This document shows positions 19,798 to 27,666 of a DNA stretch of 64,000 nucleotides, piece by piece; the first letter of the stretch is position 1, and each line of letters opens with the position of its first letter. The notes below the pieces were generated by a model. That model was not told the DNA's origin. It saw only the letters and a list, made by a program, of their open reading frames with translations, and did no database searches. Origin of the DNA: JANXQG01 sp963780045 (lineage in GTDB: Bacteria; Planctomycetota; Planctomycetia; Pirellulales; Thermoguttaceae); NCBI GenBank assembly GCA_963780045.1, contig CAVZZZ010000001.1, forward strand, positions 4,092,001 through 4,156,000, written 5' to 3'. The position numbers and the translations under genes are program-made.

Positions 19798-20709
19798 ATG
19801 ATGATGTCGCGCGTGCCAATCACCGCGGATGGACCGGAATTCTCTCGCTTGGTTTACGGGACCTGGCGGATGCTCAAGGGCCAGCCGACGCCGCAGGAGA
19901 TCAACGGCCGCCTGCAAGCTTGCCTGGAACTCGGCATCACCACCATCGACACGGCGGAAATCTATGGCATTTACGAGGCCGAGGAAGCGCTCGGAGCGGC
20001 ACTGGCCCTCTCGCCGGGCTTGCGCGACAAGTTGGAGATCGTCACCAAAGCGGGAATCTACGTGCCATGCAAGCGCCATCCCGACCGCCGCTCGGCGTAC
20101 TACGACGCCACCGGCGAGCGGCTCGTTAAGAGCCTGGAGAAATCGCTGCGCCTGCTGGGCACCGACCGCGCGGACCTGTTTCTCGTGCATCGGCCCGACT
20201 GGCTCACGCGAGCCGATGACACGGCGGCCGGGCTGAACGCCTTGCTCCGCGACGGCAAGATTCGCGCCGCGGGCGTATCGAACTACACGGCCGCGCAGTT
20301 CGATCTGTTGAGCGCCTGCATGGAGCAGCCGCTGGCGACGAACCAATTGGAATTCCATCTCTTGCACATGGACCCGATCTACGACGGCACGCTCGCCCAG
20401 TGCGAGAAGGCGGGCATCGTGCCAATGGCCTGGAGCCCTTTGGCCGGCGGGCGGCTGTTCGATCCGGCCAACGAGGCGGCGCAGCGGATCGCCGAGGCGG
20501 CCCGCCGCATGGGCGGAAAGTACGGCTTCGTCGGCGTCGAGCAATTGGCCTATGCCTGGATCATGACCCATCCCGCCCGGCCCTTGCCGATCATCGGCAC
20601 CAATCGCATCGAGCGCATCCACGCCTCGGCCGCCGCCGCCGAGATTGTGCTTCAACGCGAAGACTGGTACGCCTTGTGGGAAGCCGCGCAGGGACGGCCG
20701 GTGCCGTAG
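19798..20709 (+). CDS. Aldo/keto reductase (YdhF-like)
   Basis: TIM-barrel NADPH-dependent oxidoreductase. The catalytic tetrad is visible: Asp and Tyr in DTAEIYG, Lys in VTKAGIY and His in LVHRPDW. The NADPH site region is WSPLAGGRLF and IIGTNRIERI. The open frame extends to 19705, but the family N-terminus (VPITADGPEFSRLVYGTWR) fits a start at the MMM cluster at 19798. It is monocistronic, flanked by palindromic repeats on both sides. The substrate cannot be told. Confidence 0.88.
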   Translation: MMMSRVPITADGPEFSRLVYGTWRMLKGQPTPQEINGRLQACLELGITTIDTAEIYGIYEAEEALGAALALSPGLRDKLEIVTKAGIYVPCKRHPDRRSAYYDATGERLVKSLEKSLRLLGTDRADLFLVHRPDWLTRADDTAAGLNALLRDGKIRAAGVSNYTAAQFDLLSACMEQPLATNQLEFHLLHMDPIYDGTLAQCEKAGIVPMAWSPLAGGRLFDPANEAAQRIAEAARRMGGKYGFVGVEQLAYAWIMTHPARPLPIIGTNRIERIHASAAAAEIVLQREDWYALWEAAQGRPVP

Positions 20710-20722
20710 GGCATTACAGAGA

Positions 20723-20848
20723 TTCGACAGAAAAACAAGGGACAGAAAAATGAAGAAAGACAATACTCGGGCCGGCGGAGAAATTGCAAAGCGAACAGTC
20801 GACTGTGGCATTCCCACCCATGTTTCTGTCCCCCATTTTTCGGTCGAA
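20723..20848. repeat. Inverted repeat with 66-nt loop
   Basis: 30-nt arms (20723-20752, TTCGACAGAAAAAC..., and 20819-20848) with about four mismatches, lying between the convergent reductase and deaminase genes. The inner words GGGACAGAAA and TTTCTGTCCC are typical of this class of palindromes. Confidence 0.7.
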
Positions 20849-20850
20849 AT

Positions 20851-21522
20851 CTAGGCGAAACGCCCGCGCGGAGACTTTGGCGCGAACTCCGCCGGCACTT
20901 CTCCCGCCTTTATGGCACGATCGAGTTCCTTGTGGCCGCGCCAGTCGATCAGGTTCAAGTCGGGTCTTTTTTCCGCGTATTCCTTGTACAGGGCGACCGC
21001 TTTCGGGTCTTCCAGGATAACGACGCTGGCAATGCCGTTTTCGCCGGCGCAAGATCGGTTCGGTGGAAGGGGCGTTCGTCACGTCGCCGATCACCACTTT
21101 CTCGAAATTGCAGCGATGCTTGATCTGCGCCAACAGACCTCGCACGGCGTGAGCGTGGTAAACATGGTCGTCTTGCGGAAATCGACCGGCCCCTCGCCTC
21201 GCAGCTTGGCGACTCTTCCGGCGTCCCGCAGCGCCATGGTTTCCCCGTGCGTGGTGGAGTCGTTTTCCTGGCCAAGCGTATTATGGCCTTTGCCGATGAT
21301 TTGGCGATCGTGGTCGATAATCACCCCGCCGATCGGACAGCCGCCCTCCTCGTACGATTTCCGCGCCAAGAACGTGCCGATTTGCATGAAATCCTTGTCC
21401 TGAAGTTTGCGAAAGAACTCGGGATCCGCCAGCTTGGACAAAAACTCCGTAGGAATGTGCGCGATCGCATTCAATACGGCGTCGTTTGCCGGAGTGTCCT
21501 TGGTAATGAAAAACTCGCTCAT
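20851..21522 (-). CDS. Cytosine/nucleoside deaminase, yeast FCY1-like (two frame breaks)
   Basis: Zinc-dependent deaminase of the CDA fold. The zinc motifs are THGETMALRDAG (H-x-E) and LTPCEVC (P-C-x-x-C). The run EEGGCPIGGVIIDHDRQIIG and GKGHN is close to yeast cytosine deaminase. After PCEVC the frame changes near 21120 (LLAQIKHRCNFEKVVIGDV) and again near 21045 (NGIASVVILEDPKAVALYKE), ending SPRGRFA at 20851. The start at 21522 (MSEFFITKDTPAND) has GGGAGAAG just upstream. The substrate (cytosine, a nucleoside or another amine) cannot be told from sequence. Confidence 0.8.
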
Positions 21523-21586
21523 GTCGCTTCTCCCAAGCTCTATCCTGCCTCGCAGGTTCACTTTGTCGAACGCAAAAGCTCCGTCA

Positions 21587-21952
21587 CTAACGGATTGGCA
21601 GCAGCCGGATGCGGATGCGTCGCGCAGTGACCGAAACGGCAGCGCCGGCCTCCAATTCGGCCTTTGCCGCCATCAAGACCTGCGAAAGTAAAGCGGCCAT
21701 TTGTTCGCCCTTTAAGCCTTCGATCCGAATACGCACGACTGACGGCGCGCCGGCGTGCGACGCTGCCAGCAGGGCGTGAAAATCCGCATCCAACGTCGCC
21801 ACAACCGCGCCACGCTCAAGCGCCTTTTCGAGAATCTGCGCGTCGGAGGCGCTTGCCATGCCCAAGTCCCCAACGTGCTCGGCCTCAATGCCCGCAGTGG
21901 CCAAATGTCGCACGGTGGAGCGGGGCAATCCCTGGTCCAGAAGCAGCCTCAT
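21587..21952 (-). CDS. DUF5615 PIN-like protein (probable toxin)
   Basis: PIN-fold nuclease-like protein starting MRLLLDQGLPRSTVRHLATAG, with a first acidic residue in LLDQ and later acidic residues in AEHVGDLG and ATLDADFHAL. DUF5615 proteins are the toxin-like partners of DUF433 antitoxins. Its ATG overlaps the stop of the DUF433 gene by 4 bp (ATGA), so the pair is translated together. The C-terminus is Arg-rich. Confidence 0.82.
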   Translation of the reverse strand: MRLLLDQGLPRSTVRHLATAGIEAEHVGDLGMASASDAQILEKALERGAVVATLDADFHALLAASHAGAPSVVRIRIEGLKGEQMAALLSQVLMAAKAELEAGAAVSVTARRIRIRLLPIR

Positions 21953-22179
21953 GACACCGGCCGCAATTCGAGGGTTTTGTCGTCGAGATTTGCCGCCGCA
22001 TACTCAATCGCCTGCCGGATGTCCTCGTCTTCGAGTTCGGGATACTCGGCGTGGATCTGCTGGCGATCGGGATACATCGCCAGCGCCTCCAAAACGCGCC
22101 TCACCGTAAGCCGCATGCCTCGGATACACGCCTGACCATTCATTTGGGCCGGATCGGAAGTGATTCGCTCAAAGGTCAT
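21949..22179 (-). CDS. DUF433 protein (probable antitoxin)
   Basis: About 76 residues with the DUF433 signature: GQACIRGMRLTVRRVLEAL, then YPELEDEDIRQAIEYAA, a small winged helix-turn-helix. Paired with the downstream DUF5615 gene. The start MTFERITSDPAQ at 22179 fits the family; the frame is open further upstream without similarity. Confidence 0.82.
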   Translation of the reverse strand: MTFERITSDPAQMNGQACIRGMRLTVRRVLEALAMYPDRQQIHAEYPELEDEDIRQAIEYAAANLDDKTLELRPVS

Positions 22180-22401
22180 TGTCCACGATTGTCCAAAAGA
22201 TTTGCCCCAAACAATTCTACGTTCATCGCCGTATGATACTATGAGCAAAGTGATAATTGCAAGCCGGTTTCGCACCGGCAAACGATGGGCGAGCGGCGGG
22301 AAACAACAGGTGCGGGGGGGGAAACGGCCTTCGCGCTGGGCCAAAGCGCCCGCGCGCGCCGGCGGCACTAGCGGCAGTCCCGTGAGTGCGGCGGAAGCGC
22401 G

Positions 22402-22752
22402 TTAGGTCGACGCGAGTTCCGTTTCTATTCTCTCCAGCCGCTGTGCCAACCGGTGCTGTCGGGTCGCTAATATGACAAAGGCGACAAACGCTAGAGCATA
22501 TACCGCCCCTGTGGAGGAGTTGACGTATTGCCCGACGCGTAACTCCAAGAATTCGGTTTTCTGTTCTGATTTGTAACCGGCGAACTTTCTGACAATCTCG
22601 GGCACCTCGGTTTGACGCGCGAGTACCTCGTCTTGGAACCGAGGGTGAGCAAACGTGTTGCCGGCCGTGAACTTCCAATCGCTCAGCCTAAGGCAAGCGC
22701 CGACAAGCACAAAGATCACCACCATAACCCAGAATGTTGTGTCCCGTTTCAT
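22402..22752 (-). CDS. Small membrane protein, hypothetical
   Basis: About 116 residues with two membrane helices (FWVMVVIFVLVGACLRL near the start and AVYALAFVAFVILAT near the end) around a polar middle, and a short C-terminal helix RLAQRLERIETEL. I do not recognise a family. The ATG at 22752 starts right before the first helix. Confidence 0.6.
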   Translation of the reverse strand: MKRDTTFWVMVVIFVLVGACLRLSDWKFTAGNTFAHPRFQDEVLARQTEVPEIVRKFAGYKSEQKTEFLELRVGQYVNSSTGAVYALAFVAFVILATRQHRLAQRLERIETELAST

Positions 22753-23056
22753 CGCAGTTTTAATCGGCCTATCGAGTATAAGACTACAAAAGTGCGGTCG
22801 AGCATCGGCCGATTCTAAGTGACAAACCACTGACCGGTCAAGCTGCCAGATTTGCAGGCGGCGATTTGTAATCTTCACTTTCCGGCCGCTTTTCTTCCGC
22901 CGCCACTTCACAGCGCGCCACTGCGGCCGCCGTGCGCGTCGACGCCTGGCGTCGAATTCCGGCTAAAGACGGTACTATGAGCGTCTTGCACCTAATGCTA
23001 CAATCGCCTCTGCTCACCTGGTTTTCGTTTCCATCCTCTTAAGTATCTTCGCGATC
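22753..23056. other. Intergenic region, nothing clear
   Basis: Divergent spacer between the small membrane protein and the isomerase-like gene. No RNA gene, repeat or strong promoter pair found. Confidence 0.4.
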
Positions 23057-24304
23057 ATGTGCGCTTCTCCCATCGTGAAAAAGGACAATATCGGGGCGGT
23101 TTTGAATCGGGCATTGGACGCGGGCGAGGGACTGCTGCGGCTGACGCCGACTTGGGTGCCGCGAAGCTTCCTCCATCCAGGCAAGCGGATCAAACTGGCC
23201 CCGACCGACTGGTACGCCCTTGGCACGCATCGCGGCGGCATCGACGAGCGGTGGTTCGCGAGCACCACCGAGGCGGCCAACGACAACCGCGCCGCCGACG
23301 AAGGTTTAAGTTATTGCGTCTTCGAGAACGAAAGATTCCTCCTCAAAGACGCCGTGGCCGAGGCGGGCGGGCGGCTCATTGGCAAGCCGATCTTCGATAA
23401 GTACAAACGCTGGCCGGTCTACTCAAAATTCTTCGACAACATGGGCCCCATCCCGCTGCACATGCACCAGAGCGACGCCCACGCCGCCCTCACCGGGCAG
23501 CAGGGCAAGCCCGAAAGCTACTACTTCCCGCCGCAGTTGAACGCCGCGGAGAACCATTTCGACTACACGTTCTTCGGCCTGGAGCCGGGCACGACCAAGG
23601 ACGACATCCGCCGCTGCCTGGAGAATTGGGACAAGGGCGACAACGGCATCCTCTACTATTCCAAGGCGGCGAAGCTCCGGCCGGGCACCGGCTGGATGGT
23701 GCCGGCGGGCGTGCTGCACGCTCCCGGCTCGATGTGTACCTACGAGCCGCAGTGGGGCTCCGACGTCTTCGGCATGTACCAGTCGCTCGTCGAGGGTCGC
23801 GAGGTGCCGTGGGCGCTTTTGGTCAAGGATGTGCCACGAGACAAGCACCGCGATCTGGATTTCCTCATCGAACAGCTTGACTGGGAGCGGAACGTCGATC
23901 CCTGCTTCAAGCAGCACTGTTACGTCGAGCCGATCGTCGATAAGGGGCGCTCCGGGCCGGGCTACACGGATCGCTGGATCGACTACGGCCTCTTCGATGG
24001 CCAGCAAAGGTTTTCCGCTAAGGAGCTGACCGTCGAGCCAGGGGCGAAGTGCATGCTCAGCGATCCGGGGGCCAGCGGTTGGATCACCGTGCAAGGCAGC
24101 GGGCGGATCGGCCGCTTGCCGCTGCAAACGCCCGTAATGATCCATTTCGGCGAGGAGCCGCTGGACGAAGTGTTCATCACGCACGAAGCGGCCTTGCGGG
24201 GCGTCGAGATTGAGAACAGCGGCCGTGAGTTGCTGGTGGGCTTGCGGTACTTCGGGCCAGACGTTCACAGCAATATGCCGAACATCGGCGAGCATGTAAA
24301 ATAG
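23057..24304 (+). CDS. Cupin/type I mannose-6-phosphate-isomerase-like protein
   Basis: A 415-residue double-cupin protein. Metal-binding positions are suggested by PLHMHQSDAHAA and by GWMVPAGVLHAPGS, the pattern of type I phosphomannose isomerases. It is first in a plus-strand run that, after a small toxin-antitoxin pair, continues with a sugar isomerase/epimerase-like gene and a Gfo/Idh dehydrogenase, which supports a role in sugar or polyol metabolism. The exact substrate is not evident. Confidence 0.65.
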   Translation: MCASPIVKKDNIGAVLNRALDAGEGLLRLTPTWVPRSFLHPGKRIKLAPTDWYALGTHRGGIDERWFASTTEAANDNRAADEGLSYCVFENERFLLKDAVAEAGGRLIGKPIFDKYKRWPVYSKFFDNMGPIPLHMHQSDAHAALTGQQGKPESYYFPPQLNAAENHFDYTFFGLEPGTTKDDIRRCLENWDKGDNGILYYSKAAKLRPGTGWMVPAGVLHAPGSMCTYEPQWGSDVFGMYQSLVEGREVPWALLVKDVPRDKHRDLDFLIEQLDWERNVDPCFKQHCYVEPIVDKGRSGPGYTDRWIDYGLFDGQQRFSAKELTVEPGAKCMLSDPGASGWITVQGSGRIGRLPLQTPVMIHFGEEPLDEVFITHEAALRGVEIENSGRELLVGLRYFGPDVHSNMPNIGEHVK

Positions 24305-24364
24305 AGTGCAGTAGCATATGACGGTACCCGAAGCACGTAAGAGAGATAACCCGAGACGTAGGTC

Positions 24365-24583
24365 ATGCACACGATCCACCTCGAACTGCCCATAACTGTC
24401 TCGGAAGACGAGGCAAAGGTTTTGTTTGCCCTAAAGCTATTTGAGGCCGGAAGGGTGTCGCTTGGTCAAGCTGCGCGGCTTGCCGGCTTCTCCAAGCGAT
24501 CGTTCATGGACGTGCTGGGCCAGCATAAGGTCCCCGTTTTCAACTACGATTCGGAAGACCTCGCGGAGGAGCTCAGCTCGTGA
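24365..24583 (+). CDS. UPF0175 family protein (probable antitoxin)
   Basis: 72 residues. The UPF0175 pattern is clear: VSEDEAKVLFALKLFEAGRV, then LGQAARLAGFSKRSFMDVLG (ribbon/helix-type DNA binding), ending with an acidic tail. It overlaps the DUF3368 gene by 4 bp, forming a compact two-gene module. Confidence 0.85.
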   Translation: MHTIHLELPITVSEDEAKVLFALKLFEAGRVSLGQAARLAGFSKRSFMDVLGQHKVPVFNYDSEDLAEELSS

Positions 24584-25029
24584 AAGAGCCCGTCGTGGCG
24601 GACAGCGCGTGTTTGATTGCGCTTGAGCAGATTGATAGTCTCGATATTCTGCCGGACTTGTTCGAGCCGATCTTGATTCCGCCCGCGGTTGACCGTGAGA
24701 TCGGAATTGCGCGTGGCTGGCTAACGGTCGAGCGGCCGGCAAACGCGCCGTTGGTCAACTCGCTACGCCTTACGTTGGACGTCGGTGAAGCTGAGGCAAT
24801 CGCTTTAGCAGCCGAGCGAAGCGCCCGAATAATCCTTGATGACCGGCAATCGCGAGCCGTGGCAAGAGCGTTCAACATGCAACTTATCGGGACGATCGGA
24901 TGCCTTCTCAGGGCGAAGCAGACGGGAGTAATTGCGGCGGTCCGGCCGTTGATCGAGAACCTGGAAGCAAACCACTTTTATCTTGACGCAGCGCTCAAAG
25001 CTGAAGCGCTGCGGATTGCGGGAGAGTAG
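24580..25029 (+). CDS. DUF3368 PIN-like protein (probable toxin)
   Basis: 149 residues. PIN-fold acidic residues are visible in VVADSACLIALEQ, DVGEAEAIALA and IILDDRQSRAVA. DUF3368 is the known partner of UPF0175. It starts with GTG inside the stop of the antitoxin gene. The module is inserted between genes of a sugar-metabolism run. Confidence 0.85.
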   Translation: MKEPVVADSACLIALEQIDSLDILPDLFEPILIPPAVDREIGIARGWLTVERPANAPLVNSLRLTLDVGEAEAIALAAERSARIILDDRQSRAVARAFNMQLIGTIGCLLRAKQTGVIAAVRPLIENLEANHFYLDAALKAEALRIAGE

Positions 25030-25035
25030 CTGCAG

Positions 25036-26106
25036 ATGTCTTACGAACACCCCAACAACTTCCCCAAACTCCACAACGCCGCCTGGCCGGGCGTGGTCGG
25101 CAAAGGGCCGGGGGCCGAGCCGCCGATCGACCTGGACACGATGTTGGACCTGACGGCCGACGCCGAATTCGAGGGGCTTCGCTTCGACGGCTTCGATCTG
25201 TTCCTGTACGCGCCGCACATCGACATCGATTCCAACGACGACGACATCCGCCGCTTGGCCGACAAGGCCCGCGCGCGGAAGCTTCAGATCGGCACCGTCG
25301 TCGCGCCGGTGTGGGGACCGACGGGCGGCGGTCCGGCGATGGGCACGCCCGACGACCGCGCGAAGTTCCTCACGCAGGTCCGCAAGGGCTGCCGCATCGC
25401 CGAGCGATTGCGGACGGCCGGCATCCGGCCCAACGGCGTCGTGCGGATTGATTCGGCCTCGCCCGTGGAGGCATGGTACGAAGACCCGATGGGCAACCAG
25501 CGGCGCATCGCCGAGACCTTCCGCGAGGCGTGCAAGATCGCCGAGGACCACGGCGAGCGGTTGGCGGGCGAGGGCGAAATCTGCTGGGGCGGGATGCATA
25601 GTTGGAAGCGGATGCTGCAACTGCTGGAAATGGTCGATCGTGCGCAAACTTTGGGCTTCGAGGCCGACATGGCCCACACGCTGCTCTACCTGCTGGGCTA
25701 CAACGCGCCCGAGGACGCGATCCTGCCGGCGGACTTCAACTGGCGGCCCCGGGACAAAGGCAACGAAGACAAGTTCGAGGCCGCCTATTGCGAGCTGACT
25801 GCCGCGCTGCGGCCCTGGACGATCGACTTCCACGTCGCCCAGAACAACGGCACGGTCCACGGCAGCGGCACGCACGACAAGACCGGCCGCCACTGCCTAC
25901 CCGACGATCCGCAAGGCAAGCTCGACATCCCCCGCCGCGCCGGCTACTGGCTCCGCGACGAAAACGGCGAACTGACGAAGCGCATCCGCCACATCTGCTG
26001 GGACGGCTGCATGTTTCCCAACGACGTGATGATGAAACGCGAAACGTGGGTGAGCATTTTGAAGGCGATGGTTGAAGTGCGGGATATGCACGGATGGCAG
26101 GAATGA
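25036..26106 (+). CDS. Sugar phosphate isomerase/epimerase-like TIM barrel
   Basis: A 356-residue protein of the xylose-isomerase-like barrel type. Likely metal ligands lie in GEGEICWGGMHSW, FEADMAHTL and TIDFHVAQNNGTVHG. It starts 6 bp after the DUF3368 gene and is followed by a Gfo/Idh/MocA dehydrogenase, a frequent pair in inositol, uronate or sugar-derivative catabolism. The reaction is not determined by sequence alone. Confidence 0.75.
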   Translation: MSYEHPNNFPKLHNAAWPGVVGKGPGAEPPIDLDTMLDLTADAEFEGLRFDGFDLFLYAPHIDIDSNDDDIRRLADKARARKLQIGTVVAPVWGPTGGGPAMGTPDDRAKFLTQVRKGCRIAERLRTAGIRPNGVVRIDSASPVEAWYEDPMGNQRRIAETFREACKIAEDHGERLAGEGEICWGGMHSWKRMLQLLEMVDRAQTLGFEADMAHTLLYLLGYNAPEDAILPADFNWRPRDKGNEDKFEAAYCELTAALRPWTIDFHVAQNNGTVHGSGTHDKTGRHCLPDDPQGKLDIPRRAGYWLRDENGELTKRIRHICWDGCMFPNDVMMKRETWVSILKAMVEVRDMHGWQE

Positions 26107-26161
26107 CCATATAAACATTGAACCTTGCACATTGAACATTTCTGCTCGAGGAACTGTTTTC

Positions 26162-27328
26162 ATGCCAACTCCCCTCCGCATTGCCGTGTTCGGCACCGGC
26201 TTCATGGGCCGCGCACACTCCAACGCCTGGCTCCAAGTCGGGCACTTCTTTAAGCGTCATCATCAACCGGTCCTCAAGGTGTGCTGCGGCCGCGAAGGCT
26301 CAGGCGACAAAACAAAGGAATTCGCCAAGACCTGGGGTTACGAAGCGGCCGAGAGCGATTGGAAGAAAGCGGTCGCGCGCGACGATGTTGACCTGGTCGA
26401 CATCTGCTTCCCCAACCACCTGCACAAAGAAGTCGTGCTCGCCGCGGTCGCAGCCGGCAAGGTGATCTTCTGCGAGAAGCCGCTAGCCATGAACGTTCGC
26501 GAGGGCGAGGAGATGGTCGCGGCCGTGGAGAAGGCCGGCGTGGCAAACGCGGTGGCCTTCAACTATCGCCGCGTGCCGGCCATCGCGCTGGTCCGGCAAC
26601 TTATCGACGAGGGCCGCATCGGCCGGCCGTACCATTACCGCGCGACCTACAACCAGGACTACACGATCTCGCCCGACGTGCCCCAGGGCGGCCGTGCCCT
26701 CTGGCGGCTGGACGCACGCGTGGCCGGCTCCGGCGTGACCGGCGACCTCTTAGCCCATTCCATCGACACGGCCCAATGGCTCAACGGCCCGATCCGCAGC
26801 GTCGTGGCATGCACGGAAACGTTCGTCAAAGAACGGAAACACGCCGAGAGCGGACGCGTGGAGCCGGTCACGATCGACGACGCCTGCATGTTTTTGGCCC
26901 GCTTCGCCAACGGCTCGCTGGGCACCTTCGAGAGCACGCGCTACGCCCGCGGACGCAAGAACTACAACACACTGGAACTCAACGGCGAAAACGGCTCCGC
27001 GTTCTTCAACCTCGAAGACCCGCACCTCTTGCAATTCTTCCGCTACGCCGACCCTGCCACCGGAAAAAAGATCGAGGACCATCTTACCGGCTGGCAGGAG
27101 ATCAACGTCACGAACTTCGAGCATCCTTACATGAAGAACTGGTGGGTGCCCGGCTGCACGATCGGCTACGAGCACACGTTTACGAACACGTTCGCCGACT
27201 TTCTGTCAAGCCTGGAAGGCGGGCCGAAATTCGAGCCGACCATGCGGACCGCCCTGGCGACGCAGCGGGTATGCGACGCGGTGCTTCAAAGCGCAAAGTC
27301 CGGTCAGTGGGTGGAGATTGAGGCATAG
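26162..27328 (+). CDS. Gfo/Idh/MocA family oxidoreductase
   Basis: NAD(P)-dependent dehydrogenase. Rossmann motif at the start (IAVFGTGFMGRAHSNAW), the conserved EKP (ICFCEKPLAM, near residue 105) and the C-terminal dimer domain with the substrate His region GDLLAHSIDTAQWL. It has no Tat signal, unlike many planctomycete paralogues, so it acts in the cytosol. It is downstream of the isomerase-like gene, probably in the same transcript. Confidence 0.88.
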   Translation: MPTPLRIAVFGTGFMGRAHSNAWLQVGHFFKRHHQPVLKVCCGREGSGDKTKEFAKTWGYEAAESDWKKAVARDDVDLVDICFPNHLHKEVVLAAVAAGKVIFCEKPLAMNVREGEEMVAAVEKAGVANAVAFNYRRVPAIALVRQLIDEGRIGRPYHYRATYNQDYTISPDVPQGGRALWRLDARVAGSGVTGDLLAHSIDTAQWLNGPIRSVVACTETFVKERKHAESGRVEPVTIDDACMFLARFANGSLGTFESTRYARGRKNYNTLELNGENGSAFFNLEDPHLLQFFRYADPATGKKIEDHLTGWQEINVTNFEHPYMKNWWVPGCTIGYEHTFTNTFADFLSSLEGGPKFEPTMRTALATQRVCDAVLQSAKSGQWVEIEA

Positions 27329-27666
27329 CTTCCCTCTCCTGCCGGGCATTGGTTCCGTGCAATGCAAGGGTTCCGGGTTTACGACGGGAGCCTTTGGGAC
27401 GACGCAGCCTATGATGAGCGGTGCAGCCTTGCGGCCCACGAGCGTGCCCATGCCTTGCATCCCGACCGCCTCGCCTCGCTGTACCGTGACTTTTTCAGCC
27501 TCATTATGCAGCGGCCCGTCCCGGCGACGGTCTCGCGCAACGTGGCCCACGTGGCGGAGTAAGGCCGCGTTCGGGTGCAGTATTGGCTTGTCTACGTTAC
27601 CGCCCGATCGGTATACTGGAACGCTGGTGGCAATTCGGTGCCTGGGGGCGTTAAAGGGGAAGGCAA
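27329..27666. other. Intergenic region before the PEP-CTERM gene
   Basis: Short open frames occur on both strands, but none resembles a protein family. The only feature I can support is the promoter near its right end. Confidence 0.5.
27588..27617 (+). promoter_or_regulatory. Sigma-70-type promoter of the PEP-CTERM gene
   Basis: TTGTCT (27588-27593) and TATACT (27612-27617) with an 18-bp spacer, 50 bp before the ATG. The ribosome binding site is GGGGAAGG. Confidence 0.6.

Noticed and set aside
27362..27562. 66-codon frame between the Gfo/Idh and PEP-CTERM genes
   Set aside because: No recognised family, and a frame of similar quality lies on the opposite strand over the same bases.
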